Part shown: positions 1-10,300 of the stretch, one piece after another
Layout: the number at the start of each line of letters is the position of its first letter
How positions within the stretch are numbered: position 1 is the first letter of the stretch
Assembly (NCBI GenBank): GCA_938084055.1
Contig: CALKDK010000012.1
Location: forward strand, 1-47,498
DNA: 47,498 nt
Direction of reading: 5' to 3'
Source: an uncultured Luminiphilus sp.
GTDB taxonomy: Bacteria; Pseudomonadota; Gammaproteobacteria; Pseudomonadales; Halieaceae
Notes under the pieces: model-generated
What the model saw: the letters and a program-made list of their open reading frames with translations, nothing else
What the model was told of the DNA's origin: nothing
The model's database searches: none
Position numbers and translations under genes: made by a program

Positions 1-1
1 G

Positions 2-79
2 ACCCTGATGGAACGCTGGGCAGCCCCGGATGGCAAGGGTATCGCACTGTTTATTCAGCCTCCCGAGGCGGCCCCATAG
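2..79 (+). CDS. C-terminal end of an unidentified protein (5' partial)
   Basis: Frame 2 from the window edge is open for 25 codons and ends in TAG at 77-79. The peptide ends in ...FIQPPEAAP. It stops 17 bp before the stop codon of the convergent M16 peptidase gene, as expected for a real gene end. Too little is present to name a family. Confidence 0.5.
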   Translation, partial: TLMERWAAPDGKGIALFIQPPEAAP

Positions 80-96
80 CGCCTGGGGATGCGCGA

Positions 97-3048
97 TTAT
101 GGCAACTCGCAATGCTCGAGACCAAGGTCTGCGATGACTGCGGATTCGCGTTTGGCTGTTTGCGCGTTGGTGATCACGGCGGTGCTTGATTCGGTATTAC
201 AGAGGTAGCAATCTGCAACCCTGCGCAAATCGTCGAGTGTTGTGTTGATGACCCCTCGACGAAAGGCCGCGCGATGTTCAGCGGTGCGCCCAAAAAGGGC
301 TTCCTGAAAGTGTTTGCGCGCCTCTCCAGCGGGTGATCCCGGCTTGTCGAGGCTACCGATGACACCAAGAATGGCCTCTTCAAGGCTGCTGTGGTCGTGT
401 TTGTTCTCCAAAAACCAGGTGATGGAGGCATCGAAGTCTTCAAGCGTGTCGGTAAACCGTGGGTCTCTGTAGGAGAAGAAACGGAATGCCCCGACATTTG
501 CGTCGTGACTGGCGCCGCCACCGTAGGCGCCCCCCTGTTCTCGAATGGTTCGGTGCAGGAAACCATTCCTCAGCAAGGCCGACAGTACCGTGAGTACCGG
601 GGCATCAGGATGGCCCGCCGGGACAGTGGCGTAGGCCCGGGCACAAAAGTTGACCTGCGTGTTGGTGACCCACACCTGCTGCCGGTGTTCCCGAACGCTC
701 TCGGGGCTCCAGTTCTGGGAGGGGGCCGGCCCATCAACCGCCAGAGCCGCCAGAGCATGGTCTGTCGCGTTTTGTAAATTGTTTTCATCGGCAATCACAG
801 CGATTCGGGTGCCTGAGGTTGATGCAATCCGCTGATGAAGACCTGACAGTTGGGCCATAAAGTCGTCCAATTCATTGTTCGACACTAAACGGTCATCAAG
901 TTCCCGCAAAGACCGTATGCCCTGCAAACCACCCTGGTCATGGGCACGCTTTGCCAGTGGACTCATGCCCGCTGTGGCCGCCGTCATGGCGAGGCTGTGG
1001 CCACTCCCGGTGATTGATTGATCGCGTCTGGAGCGGATCTGACTGATCAGTTCTCGAATGCGAGGACCTTCATCGAATCGGGTACTCGCCAAAGTGTCGG
1101 CCATGAGAGCGACCTGTCCCTCCGAGCGATTCGCCAACGCTTTTGAGGATAAAAGAAACCATGCGCTGCAGTCCTGAACGTCGGAGCGCGAACTTCGGGT
1201 CAACGTCGCGGCGCCGATGGATCCAACCGTAGCGGACTGACGATCCTGTGCCTGCAGGTAGTTGTCTGAACCACAGCCCAATTCACCCATCAATCCAGTC
1301 ATCAGGGGCAGGGTAGCCATCTCATGCTCTGTCAGGTCGGGGAGTGGTTTAACCCATTGCTGGTACACCAGGCCATTGGTCCCTGTGCTGTAATTCCAAA
1401 CCGCTCGGCCGGTCGTCTCCAATAGGGATGGTGTCGGTTCCGAAATGGCGGCAGGTATATCGTTGAGAGTGACTTTTGGCAGTATATTGGGATCATCCTC
1501 AAGACCCTGCCGCTCCCGTAATTTTTCCGCAAGGTCGAGGATTTCCGCTCTGCCCGCCGGATCAAGGGATGTGGCGAGGTCTCGCAGGCGCTGCTGTTCA
1601 CTGGTCTCCCGGACCTGGGTCAACGTCGTATCGGGTGCCAGGGTCAGTGTTACTCGATGGCGGTTATCCAGTAGCAGTTTATTGATCAACCCGGGGACAT
1701 AGTCGGGATCCCGACTGCGTTCACGAATCAGGGTAAGCACGGGTTCCAGGTCCAGTGAGGCGAGTGCGTCACCCCCATGGATGGCCGCGCCCAAGGCCCG
1801 TAGCATCAGGTTCAATCCGTAGGGCATGCCGTCCCCGGTCAGTTCCCGCTGCTGAAGTTCTATTTGGTGCAGGATGGCTTCCAGGCGGGATTCGGCTATC
1901 CCATCCTTGGCAACGCCCCGAAGGACCTCGAGGGTGGCAGCCTCAAAGGCCTCCAGATCCTGCGGATCACTGCCTTCTATGCCGCAGCAAAAAACCATCT
2001 CGCGCATGGATTCCTCAATGCCACACAGCGGCGAGGGAGCACTACCCAGCGGTGTCGTTTCCAGGAAATGCATGAGCGGTGATGCGCTGTTCTCCATCAG
2101 CACCGCGGCGAGCACCTGCGCTTCAAGCATGGCAACGAGGTCAGCGCTCTCGCCCAATTTCCAGCCCATGACATGGTGGGTCTTTTTCGCCGTATCCTGA
2201 TCGGCCTCCACAGCATAGGGATGACAGGCGCGCTGGGGCGCGGAGAATTGATGCTCCAGTGCCACCTCGATCCGGGCATCGGAGTTTTGAAAACGGTGCA
2301 GCACCGCCTTTTCAAAATTTTCCTGGTGGTCTACAGCGGGAATATCGCCAAACGTAAGGAATACAGCGTTGCTGGGGTGATAGTGACGAGCGTAAAAATC
2401 TCGCAACTGCTGGTAGCTCAGGTCCGGGATCGAATCGGGTGCGCCGCCGCTGTTGAAGTGATAGGTGTTAGTGGGAAAAAGTTCGTAACAGAGGCGATCC
2501 CAAAGTGTTGCTGATACCGAGGACATCGCGCCTTTCATCTCATTAAAAACCACGCCCTTGAATACAAGTTCAGAGTCGGGGCTTGTCGGATCATCAAATT
2601 CGACCCGGTGGCCTTCCTGGGCAAAGTCCAGGGGATCAAGGCGGGAAAAGAAAACGGCATCAAGGTAAACGGACAGGAGATTACTGAAATCCTTCCTGTT
2701 TTGGGTGGCAAAGGGATAGGCGGTCCAATCTGAACTGGTAAACGCGTTCATAAAGGTATTGAGTGAGCGCCTCAGCATCATGAAAAATGGGTCCCGAACG
2801 GGATATTTTTCACTGCCGCAGAGCACCGTGTGTTCAAGTATGTGCGCCACCCCAGTGGAATCTTCGGGTACGGTCTTGAGTGCCACCATGAAAACATTTT
2901 CAGGATTTTCGCAGCTTAAGTGCAGATGCTGGGCACCCGTGCCCGGATGGACAAATTCCTCCACAGTCAGGTTCAGCGCGGGGACTTTGGTACTGCGCTG
3001 CTTTTCAAACGTTGACGTGACAGGAGCTTGCTGGGTGATAGGTTCCAT
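97..3048 (-). CDS. M16C-family zinc metallopeptidase (presequence protease/PreP-like)
   Basis: A 983-residue protein of the insulinase/pitrilysin superfamily, long single-chain M16C type (PreP, Cym1), which degrades short unfolded peptides inside a closed chamber. The inverted zinc motif HxxEH is visible as HILEH at residues 69-73. A downstream FNEMKG segment near residue 170 supplies the likely third ligand Glu. The length fits two M16 halves plus the M16C-associated linker. No signal peptide is evident, so a cytoplasmic role in peptide turnover is inferred. It starts with ATG at 3048 and ends convergent with the partial gene at the window edge. The next minus-strand gene upstream lies 75 bp away, so it may be transcribed with the mnmC pair. 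Bacterial substrates are not known from the sequence. Confidence 0.9.
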   Translation of the reverse strand: MEPITQQAPVTSTFEKQRSTKVPALNLTVEEFVHPGTGAQHLHLSCENPENVFMVALKTVPEDSTGVAHILEHTVLCGSEKYPVRDPFFMMLRRSLNTFMNAFTSSDWTAYPFATQNRKDFSNLLSVYLDAVFFSRLDPLDFAQEGHRVEFDDPTSPDSELVFKGVVFNEMKGAMSSVSATLWDRLCYELFPTNTYHFNSGGAPDSIPDLSYQQLRDFYARHYHPSNAVFLTFGDIPAVDHQENFEKAVLHRFQNSDARIEVALEHQFSAPQRACHPYAVEADQDTAKKTHHVMGWKLGESADLVAMLEAQVLAAVLMENSASPLMHFLETTPLGSAPSPLCGIEESMREMVFCCGIEGSDPQDLEAFEAATLEVLRGVAKDGIAESRLEAILHQIELQQRELTGDGMPYGLNLMLRALGAAIHGGDALASLDLEPVLTLIRERSRDPDYVPGLINKLLLDNRHRVTLTLAPDTTLTQVRETSEQQRLRDLATSLDPAGRAEILDLAEKLRERQGLEDDPNILPKVTLNDIPAAISEPTPSLLETTGRAVWNYSTGTNGLVYQQWVKPLPDLTEHEMATLPLMTGLMGELGCGSDNYLQAQDRQSATVGSIGAATLTRSSRSDVQDCSAWFLLSSKALANRSEGQVALMADTLASTRFDEGPRIRELISQIRSRRDQSITGSGHSLAMTAATAGMSPLAKRAHDQGGLQGIRSLRELDDRLVSNNELDDFMAQLSGLHQRIASTSGTRIAVIADENNLQNATDHALAALAVDGPAPSQNWSPESVREHRQQVWVTNTQVNFCARAYATVPAGHPDAPVLTVLSALLRNGFLHRTIREQGGAYGGGASHDANVGAFRFFSYRDPRFTDTLEDFDASITWFLENKHDHSSLEEAILGVIGSLDKPGSPAGEARKHFQEALFGRTAEHRAAFRRGVINTTLDDLRRVADCYLCNTESSTAVITNAQTAKRESAVIADLGLEHCELP

Positions 3049-3123
3049 TAAAATTCCAAGGGTGGCTGATTGATTGGGAGCCTGGGTTAGCCCGGTGCCT
3101 GCTATTGTAGCGCGAAGCTTGGG

Positions 3124-3903
3124 TCAGTCACGCTGCTGAAGCTCGATTCGGAATAATTTTGGCCAACGCTTTCCCGTCACCCACACGCCACCTGTTTCGG
3201 GATCCAGTGCAATCCCGTTGAGTACATCTGTATCGGCCCGTCGATCGGCTTCAGGGAGCAGGCCATCAAGGTCAATCTCAGACTCTACAAAGCCTGTGTC
3301 AGGGTCAATCACGACAATGATGTCAGTCATCCAGACGTTTGCCCAAATTTTCCCCTTGATCCATTCGAGCTCGTTGAGCCTAGTGACAGGCCGTCCATTA
3401 CGGACTACCTTCAGAGGTGTCACGGCGCCACCGAGAAGATCAATGCGATAGAGATGGTCCGAGCCATTGGAAAGCCAGAGATGATTACCGTTGTGGGTTA
3501 CACCCCAACCCTCTGAGCCAATATGCCCTACACTTCGTGTTGCCAGCGTTACCGGGTCAAGGATCAACAACTGATTTTCCCGCCAGGTCAGCACAAACAG
3601 CCGGTCACCCTGAAGTGTTAAACCCTCCGCAAACACGCTTTGCGGCAGGTCGACCGCCCGTGCGAGCGTCATGCTGGGCCATTGGTAAACGCGCACGGCA
3701 GACTCGCCGTATTGTCCGGAACTTACAAAAAGCTCAGAGTTGGCAATGTATAGCCCCTGGGTGAAGTTACGACGTTCCATTGGCAAAGATGCCACTGCCA
3801 CCCCCCGATACAGTGTGGGTGTGGCGACAGGTTGGGAGTCCGCACAGGCGCTGTAGCAGCTCATCCAGAAAGACAGGTAAACAATTAAAACTCGCTGTTT
3901 CAC
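3124..3903 (-). CDS. Glutaminyl-peptide cyclotransferase (plant-type glutamine cyclotransferase)
   Basis: A 259-residue protein of the beta-propeller glutamine cyclotransferase family, which converts N-terminal glutamine of peptides to pyroglutamate. Family-typical segments are visible: FTQGLYI near residue 47, FAEGLTLQGDRLFVLTW near 90, EGWGVTHNGNHLWLSNGSD near 131, LNELEWIKGKIWANVW near 176 and VLNGIALDPETGGVWVTGK near 228. A hydrophobic N-terminus (about residues 4-20) ending around ACADS suggests export to the periplasm. The start is GTG at 3903, overlapping the stop of mnmC by four bases (GTGA), so it is probably translated by coupling to mnmC. The link between tRNA modification and pyroglutamate formation is unexplained. 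Confidence 0.87.
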   Translation of the reverse strand: MKQRVLIVYLSFWMSCYSACADSQPVATPTLYRGVAVASLPMERRNFTQGLYIANSELFVSSGQYGESAVRVYQWPSMTLARAVDLPQSVFAEGLTLQGDRLFVLTWRENQLLILDPVTLATRSVGHIGSEGWGVTHNGNHLWLSNGSDHLYRIDLLGGAVTPLKVVRNGRPVTRLNELEWIKGKIWANVWMTDIIVVIDPDTGFVESEIDLDGLLPEADRRADTDVLNGIALDPETGGVWVTGKRWPKLFRIELQQRD

Positions 3904-5897
3904 AGGGGATTGCCCTTGACTATGGCACGTTTTAAAAAACGAGCGGGTGCCAGTGCCTGTTGCAAATAGCGGGGCACGGGACTGGGTTCCTGGAGCAATT
4001 CACTCACAATCACCTCGGCCGCCAGGGGTGCAGCGGTCAGTCCCCGGGACCCCAACCCAGATAATACGTACAAACCGGGAAGAACGGGACAGGGGTGGTC
4101 AATAAATTGCGTTTTCCGGGTACGCCACTTTGAAAAATGGCTATTGAAAAGCTGTTTGTCGGGCACAGGACCTGCAACCGGCAAGTAATCTGTGGTGGTG
4201 CAGCGTAGGGCAACGTGGCCAACCAAACCGCCAGTATGGGTGGCGAGATTCAGGTCAGGCAGCAGGGCGGCCAGCTTGTCCAGATTCTGCGTGTGCTCCA
4301 GAACTCTTTCCTCGAGACTTTCATCGTTTGGGCCGTAACTGGCTCCCATGCAATGGATGCCAAGTCGGGGGGGTGGGAAATAGCCATCATGGCAGAATGC
4401 TGTGCGCAGGGCAGAGGATGTGGGTGTCGCCTTCACATGGGTTGTTTGTCCACGTATCGCCTGCAGTGGCAGCCAGTTGGTTTCTGGAAATTGACTCAGC
4501 GTGTGGCCGGCACAGGCTATCAGTACGTCGGCCTGGTGGTTCGCGCCTGAAGCTGTCCGCACTTGCCAGGCTCCCGGTTGTTGCTTGATCCTGCAGTTGT
4601 CCAAATTTTCATGGACTTCGATCAGTGGATGACGCAGCCGCTCTTCACACACGGCACGCGGGTTTAACCAGGCGGCCTGTGGAAAAAAATAGGCTTGGCT
4701 GACCAGATGAGCTCCGAGTGCGGCGCTCGCGGCTTCAGCAGAGAGCACCCTGAACGGTAGATTTGTATCCGTGAATTGGGCCAAATAATCGAGGGTTCTG
4801 GCGTCGTCGGTAATCTGCAGATAGCCAGAAAGTTCGCCATCTCGGCCTGTTTTTAATTCACGTCCGAGCAAACGCGAGTAGAGGCGACAGGCGTGCAGGT
4901 AGCTGGCGAGGGAAAAGTCTGTCAACGGGCTGTGTCGCCTGGATGGTCGCGTGTAGGTCATACCCTGCAGATTGCTCGAGCCCCCGCTGGCAACCGTGGC
5001 GCTATCGAGGACGGTAACGGCTATGCCGCGGTCAGCCAGAGCCCGGGCGACGAAACAACCCGCCAGTCCGGCGCCGAGTACCAGACCTGTTGCCGGCGGG
5101 TTGAGAGACGGTGCGAGATCCCAGGGGGTAGAACGCCACTTTTTGGGCCGTACCGCACCCTGGACGTACTGACCCTGCAGCGACTCACGCTTGGAGCCAA
5201 AGCCGGGTCGTTTTTGCACCTGAAATCCTGCCTTCTCGAGACCCCGGCGAACGTCCCCGGCCGCGGTGAAGGTGGCGATATGGGCATCGGGTTGGCTCAG
5301 TTCAGCCATCGTGTCAAAGAGCGCTTGGGACCAAAGTCCCGAGTTACGTGCTGGAGCGAAACCATCAAGAAACCAAACATTTACGTAGCGCCTGTTTCTG
5401 GAAGCCAGGTCCTGAAGTGCCCCCAGGGCATCTTCCCACCATAAGTCGAGTGTGACGCCCCAATCGCGCCACTGTAAGCGGTGGCAACCAGGGACCGCGC
5501 CGGGCCAGTCTGCGCGGAGCCGGTCAGCGAATGGTGCGAGCTCAGTCCACTTGCCCTGGGCCTGTCGCAGTTGCTCAACTTTTAGTGGCTGCGCCTCAAG
5601 GCCTATGTAGTGCAGATGGGCGTGTGGACTCCTGCCTGGAGCAGTTTCGCACCACGCCTGCAGGAGCAGCAGGAAATTAAGCCCGGTACCAAAACCCGTT
5701 TCTGCGACGACCAGTGAATCAGACCCCAGCTGGTCCTGAATGTTGCTGCCCTGAAGAAAAACATGGCGACTCTCGCCCAAGCCATCGGTGGTTGAGTAGT
5801 AAATATCATCGAACGCGCGGGCATGGGGAACGCCATCGCGCCAGCCCAGATCGGGGTGTTCAGCGGGCCGCCAGGGGCTGTTGCCACGATCTATCAC
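3900..5897 (-). CDS. mnmC: Bifunctional tRNA 5-methylaminomethyl-2-thiouridine biosynthesis protein MnmC
   Basis: A 665-residue two-domain enzyme completing mnm5s2U34 in the wobble position of Lys/Glu/Gln tRNAs. The C-terminal FAD oxidoreductase removes the carboxymethyl group and the N-terminal SAM methyltransferase methylates the product. The methyltransferase part shows ETGFGTGLNFLLLL near residue 66 and VWFLDGFAPARNSGLW near 173. The oxidoreductase part shows the FAD-binding VLGAGLAGCFVARALADRG near 275 and, at the C-terminus, VLSGLGSRGLTAAPLAAE. The length matches the E. coli protein (about 668). It is cytosolic. Its stop overlaps the GTG of the glutaminyl cyclase gene, and it is divergent from the small unknown gene at 5996. 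Confidence 0.95.
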   Translation of the reverse strand: MIDRGNSPWRPAEHPDLGWRDGVPHARAFDDIYYSTTDGLGESRHVFLQGSNIQDQLGSDSLVVAETGFGTGLNFLLLLQAWCETAPGRSPHAHLHYIGLEAQPLKVEQLRQAQGKWTELAPFADRLRADWPGAVPGCHRLQWRDWGVTLDLWWEDALGALQDLASRNRRYVNVWFLDGFAPARNSGLWSQALFDTMAELSQPDAHIATFTAAGDVRRGLEKAGFQVQKRPGFGSKRESLQGQYVQGAVRPKKWRSTPWDLAPSLNPPATGLVLGAGLAGCFVARALADRGIAVTVLDSATVASGGSSNLQGMTYTRPSRRHSPLTDFSLASYLHACRLYSRLLGRELKTGRDGELSGYLQITDDARTLDYLAQFTDTNLPFRVLSAEAASAALGAHLVSQAYFFPQAAWLNPRAVCEERLRHPLIEVHENLDNCRIKQQPGAWQVRTASGANHQADVLIACAGHTLSQFPETNWLPLQAIRGQTTHVKATPTSSALRTAFCHDGYFPPPRLGIHCMGASYGPNDESLEERVLEHTQNLDKLAALLPDLNLATHTGGLVGHVALRCTTTDYLPVAGPVPDKQLFNSHFSKWRTRKTQFIDHPCPVLPGLYVLSGLGSRGLTAAPLAAEVIVSELLQEPSPVPRYLQQALAPARFLKRAIVKGNPL

Positions 5898-5995
5898 GAG
5901 TGTCTGCTCCCCATTCAGGCTCTGTCGTCCAATCGAGCGTCCTGACCCAAACGCCTACAAAGCGTACAATACTGTTTTTTGCTGATGTCGTTACC

Positions 5996-6517
5996 ATGAA
6001 TAAAGACAAGGTCCTAGAAGCCAATCAACTGGCAACCATTGCCGCCAACCTCCTGCACCAGGGTATTCTCGAGGCCGATCGCACGTCGGCAAAGCGTATT
6101 TTCAGGGAATTGGAAGCGGGTAGAAAGGTTACCCTGACCAATTTGCGCATGGAGGATGGGGGCACTGTGAGGATGGATCTCAACCTCGACGCTCGCGCCT
6201 TCAACGGCACACTTAACTTTTCGGCATGGCGCGATGGTGTACTGGCACTGGTAGCCCGGTTGTCAGATGAACTCAGGGAGGAGAAGCCGTTGCCCGTTTT
6301 CAAGCCGCTTGACGACCAAAGCGAGCTTCCCGATTCCGATCGAAATCTGAATCTCATAGGTTGTATCGGCGGAACGACCCATGACGGCGCCGTCAATGCC
6401 CTCATGCTGGGCCTGAGTCCAGATCCAGAGCGTCCGGTGGTGACCTTCAGCCTCGTGTACGTTGACCCCGCTCAGTTTTCTGCACCTGACGCCGCGTCGG
6501 GGTCGTCAAGCAGCTGA
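5996..6517 (+). CDS. Conserved-looking protein of unknown function, 173 aa
   Basis: I do not recognise this family. The chosen start is ATG at 5996 (MNKDKVLEANQ...), because the open frame upstream runs into the divergent mnmC gene and reads as non-coding. The protein is soluble. It has a helical N-terminal half with TSAKRIFRELEAGRKVTLTNLRMEDGGTVRM, a segment reading LNFSAWRDGVLALVARLSDELR, and a C-terminus rich in Pro and Ser. The middle holds a GCIGGTTHDGAVNALMLGL stretch. The last 46 bp overlap the convergent MaoC gene on the other strand, so both C-termini are encoded by the same DNA. No function is proposed. Confidence 0.7.
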   Translation: MNKDKVLEANQLATIAANLLHQGILEADRTSAKRIFRELEAGRKVTLTNLRMEDGGTVRMDLNLDARAFNGTLNFSAWRDGVLALVARLSDELREEKPLPVFKPLDDQSELPDSDRNLNLIGCIGGTTHDGAVNALMLGLSPDPERPVVTFSLVYVDPAQFSAPDAASGSSSS

Positions 6518-6993
6518 ACGGCGGGTGGCGGGATAACGGTAACGGTCTCCTTTTTGCTGGGCGCCATGACGGTGGCCTCCCCGCGGGCAACGTCTTTACC
6601 GTCCTGGTTGCGCACAATCGTGGCGATAGTCAGCCAGGGCTTGCTGCTGTGCTTATCGGTGATCTCGAGGGCGACGGTCAATGTATCACCGAGGGTCACG
6701 GGTGAGCGAAACTGAAGTGTCTGACCGAGATAGATCGTTCCTGGTCCCGGCAGTTCCATCGCTATGGCGGCGGAAATGAAGGCGCCGGTGAGCATGCCAT
6801 GGGCTATGCATTCTCCGAACTGGGTGGTGGCTGCATACTCGGGGTCAAGGTGGACCGGGTTGTGGTCACCTGACACTGCGGCAAAAAGCTCAACCTCACG
6901 AGTGGTGACCAGACGACTGTAATCGGCGGTATCGCCCACACTTATCTCGTCGAAGGTCAGGTTGGTAATTTCGGTGGCGTTGGACATGCCCAT
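6472..6993 (-). CDS. MaoC-like (R)-specific enoyl-CoA hydratase
   Basis: A 173-residue single hot-dog-fold MaoC dehydratase. The hydratase-2 motif is present as FAAVSGDHNPVHLDPEYA (residues about 38-55), containing the catalytic Asp/His pair. It is followed by IAHGMLTGAFISAAIAMELPGPGTIYLGQTLQFRSPV, typical of PhaJ/FabZ-like proteins. The reaction is reversible hydration of trans-2-enoyl-CoA to (R)-3-hydroxyacyl-CoA in the cytoplasm, feeding hydroxyacid or polyester metabolism. No PHA synthase is in view, so the pathway is open. The C-terminal 20 or so residues after the domain are low-complexity and overlap the convergent unknown gene. Initiation could also be at the second Met (position 6987). 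Confidence 0.88.
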   Translation of the reverse strand: MGMSNATEITNLTFDEISVGDTADYSRLVTTREVELFAAVSGDHNPVHLDPEYAATTQFGECIAHGMLTGAFISAAIAMELPGPGTIYLGQTLQFRSPVTLGDTLTVALEITDKHSSKPWLTIATIVRNQDGKDVARGEATVMAPSKKETVTVIPPPAVQLLDDPDAASGAEN

Positions 6994-7311
6994 CTCCAGG
7001 TTCGGTTTGTTGTGTAAGGATCGAGTGCTACGGGTGCGGCAAGGGTCTCAGGTTGACCCGGTCGTACGCAAGACAACATGATAGCGGCATCTTGATTTAT
7101 TTGCCCCTGTTGGGGGCGCTGCTGCTTCGAAAGCGCTGTAGGGGATTGCCCCGGATGCGGACGATACACCGGCTCGTTTCCTCCGTCGGTGAGAAGCGTC
7201 GCTGTCAGTCATCCTTCAGTGCACGACCATTGGAGTGATTTGCCCCTGGCAACCGCTGGCAACAAAAGCCCACATTAACGCCCACCACACTTACAGGTCT
7301 GGTACCACAAC
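6994..7311. other. Divergent intergenic region between the MaoC gene and hrpA
   Basis: This gene-free stretch of 318 bp must hold the promoters of both divergent genes. I see a GC-rich hairpin (GCCCC at 7103-7107 with GGGGC at 7113-7117). On the minus strand it is followed by AAATAAATC rather than a T-run, so it is not a standard terminator. A second short inverted repeat (GCGCT/AGCGC) follows near 7116-7137. No convincing -35/-10 pair was found. Confidence 0.4.
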
Positions 7312-10300
7312 ATGAGCAGCAAGGTAACGGCAACTGAGCCCAGGGTTGTTCCCCATAACATCAGTTTTCCCAGCGAACTGCCGGTTTGTGAGCGGCGTGA
7401 AGATATTCGTCAGGCAATTGCCGATCATCAGGTAGTGATCATTGCAGGGGAAACGGGCTCGGGAAAAACAACCCAGATACCTAAAATCTGCCTCTCTATG
7501 GGCCGGGGGAGGGAGTCCCGAATTGGACACACGCAACCGAGGCGTCTCGCGGCCCGAACTGTGGCGCAGCGCATTGCGGAAGAATTGGGTTCGACGCTGG
7601 GTGATCTCGTCGGTTACAAGGTCAGGTTCAATGACAAAGTGGCTGACAGCACAGCCATCAAGCTGATGACCGATGGCATTCTTCTCGCCGAGCTGCAACA
7701 TGATCGCGAGTTAAGGGCCTATGACACGCTGATTATTGACGAAGCTCACGAGCGCAGCCTCAATATCGACTTTATACTTGGCTATCTGCGTTCTTTACTA
7801 CCCCGTCGCCCCGATCTAAAGGTCATTATTACTTCGGCCACCATCGATGTGGACCGGTTCTCAAGCCACTTCAACAATGCCCCGGTGATTGAGGTGTCGG
7901 GCCGTTTGTTTCCCGTTGAGGTCCGCTACCTCGGCGGTCCAGAGGATCTCGAGGACGGGGTTGAAGAGCATATCGCCCGCACGGTGGACGATATAACAGC
8001 GGGAAATTTTGGTCCGCCCGGTGACGTGCTGGTATTTCTGCCGGGAGAGCGCGAGATTCGTGACCTGTCCCGGCGTCTCAGGGGCGATGATCGAAGGCAG
8101 GTACTGCCACTGTATGCGCGCTTGAGTGCCGCGGAGCAAAACCGTGTTTTCAGGGCATCGGGTGCGGGCCTGCGAATCGTGCTTGCCACCAACGTTGCTG
8201 AGACATCGCTGACCGTTCCCGGGATACGCTATGTTATTGATCCCGGTACCGCGCGGATCAGCCGCTACAGTCACCGTACCCGGCTCCAGCGTCTGCCTGT
8301 TGAGGCCATCTCACGGTCCAGTGCTGATCAACGCAAGGGTCGCTGCGGCCGTGTGGCATCTGGCGTGTGCCTGCGTCTTTATGCAGAGCAAGATTTTGCA
8401 GCTCGGGCAGAATTTACTGATCCTGAAATATTGCGTACCAACCTTGCAGCGGTCGTGCTCAAGATGCTGGAGCTCGGGCTGGGAGACGTTGAAAACTTTC
8501 CTTTTGTCGATCCTCCTGAAGGCAAAATGGTCCGCGATGGTCATCGCCTGCTTGAAGAGTTGGGCGCGATTTCAGCGCGGGGGCGACTGACTGCAATCGG
8601 GCGCAAAATGACGCGTTTGCCCATTGACCCCAAACTGTCCCGAATGGTGGTTGCTGCGGCTGAGCTGCAGTGCCTGCCGGAGGTGTTGGTTATTGTTAGC
8701 GGGTTGGCCGTTCAGGATCCTAGAGAGCGGCCTGCAGACAAGCGGGCACAGGCTGACCAGGCCCATGCGCGGTTCAGTCACCCGCGCTCTGATTTTATGT
8801 CATGGCTGAATTTATGGCGTTATTTCGAGTCACAGCGGCAAGCCCTGTCGCAGAATCAGTTTCGTAAACTCTGCCAGCGCGAGTACCTCTCTTTTCTGCG
8901 ACTTCGGGAGTGGCGAGAGGTTCATGGGCAATTGGTTATTGCCTGCCGGGGTCTTAAATTCCGCGTTGGCCCCGACTTGCCCGAGGACACCCATTTTGAG
9001 GCGGTTCATAAAGCGTTGCTCTCGGGCTTGCTGGGCCAGGTAGCCCAGCTGGATGAGGGTCGAAAATATAACGCTACGCGGAATCGGAAGGTGCAGGTTT
9101 TTCCGGGTTCCATCCTGCATCGGAAGCCACCCAAATGGCTTGTTGCTGCGGAGATTCTGGAGACATCCCAGGTTTATGCCCGCCAGTGTGCGGCCATAGA
9201 TCCCCAATGGCTGCTGAGAATCAACCCCGCCATCCTCAAGCGACACTATTACGAGCCGGCGTGGCATATGCGCTCGGGCCGGGTAATGGCGTACGAACGG
9301 GTGACACTGTACGGCCTGACGATCAGCGACGGTGGACGTGTCCACTTTGGTGATATCAATCCCGGCGAGTCGCGTGAGTACTTTATTCGAGAGGCTCTGG
9401 TACAGGGTCAGTACCTGAAGCCCCCGCCTTTTCTCGCGGCAAACCTCGCTCGGGTACGGGAAGTGCAGGATCTTGAATCTCGCACCCGACGCAGGGATCT
9501 GCTGATTGACGAGCAGGCCCTGTATGACTTCTACGATGAGCGCTTGCCCAGACAATGCCTGAGCGCTGGAAGTCTGGGCAAATGGCTCCGAAAGCAGGAG
9601 CATGATCAACTGCTCCGTCTGGACCGCTCCCAAATTCTTACGCGGGACCCGGGTGAAGAACTGCAGGCCCAGTTCCCATCGGAACTGCCTTGGCGAGGCG
9701 ATGCTTACCGGCTGAGCTATTGCTTCGAACCCGGGCGGGAAAACGATGGTGTTTCGGTGACAATTCCACTGCCCTTGTTGAACAGGGCCCCCCGCTACAG
9801 GTTCGAGTGGCTGGTCCCCGGGTTATTGCGTGATAAATGTATTGCCCTGATTAAGGGATTACCCAAGTCCTGTCGCAAGCAACTGGTACCAGTGCCCGAT
9901 GTGGTGGACGCTGTTCTGGCCGAGATTGAGCCCGATGACGTGGGCTTGTGTCGCGCATTGGCCCAGACCCTGAAGCGTCTGAGGGGTATTGATATCAACA
10001 ATGATGACTGGGACACAGAGGGTTTGGAGCCCTTCTATCGTGCCAATCTTCGCGTTGTGGATGAGCGTGGCAAATTACTGGCCCAGGGGCGTGATATGGC
10101 GGCGCTTGTCGCGGAGTTTCGTGAGGGTGGTGAGGCCGTTGCGCCAGCCTCTCTGGTCAATTCCCCAGCCCGGTCCCGGGTTACGCGGTGGGATTTTGGT
10201 GACTTGCCCAGCGTATGGCGGACCCAGGCAGCGGGTATGCAGGTGGAGTCCTACCCGGCGCTGGTCGATCACGGTGACCGTGTGGCAGTTGAGCTACACG

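Noticed and set aside
7103..7117. GC-rich hairpin upstream of hrpA as a terminator
   Set aside because: There is no T-run on either strand after the stem.
8830..9633. Minus-strand frame of 267 codons
   Set aside because: It is antisense within hrpA and shows no family features.
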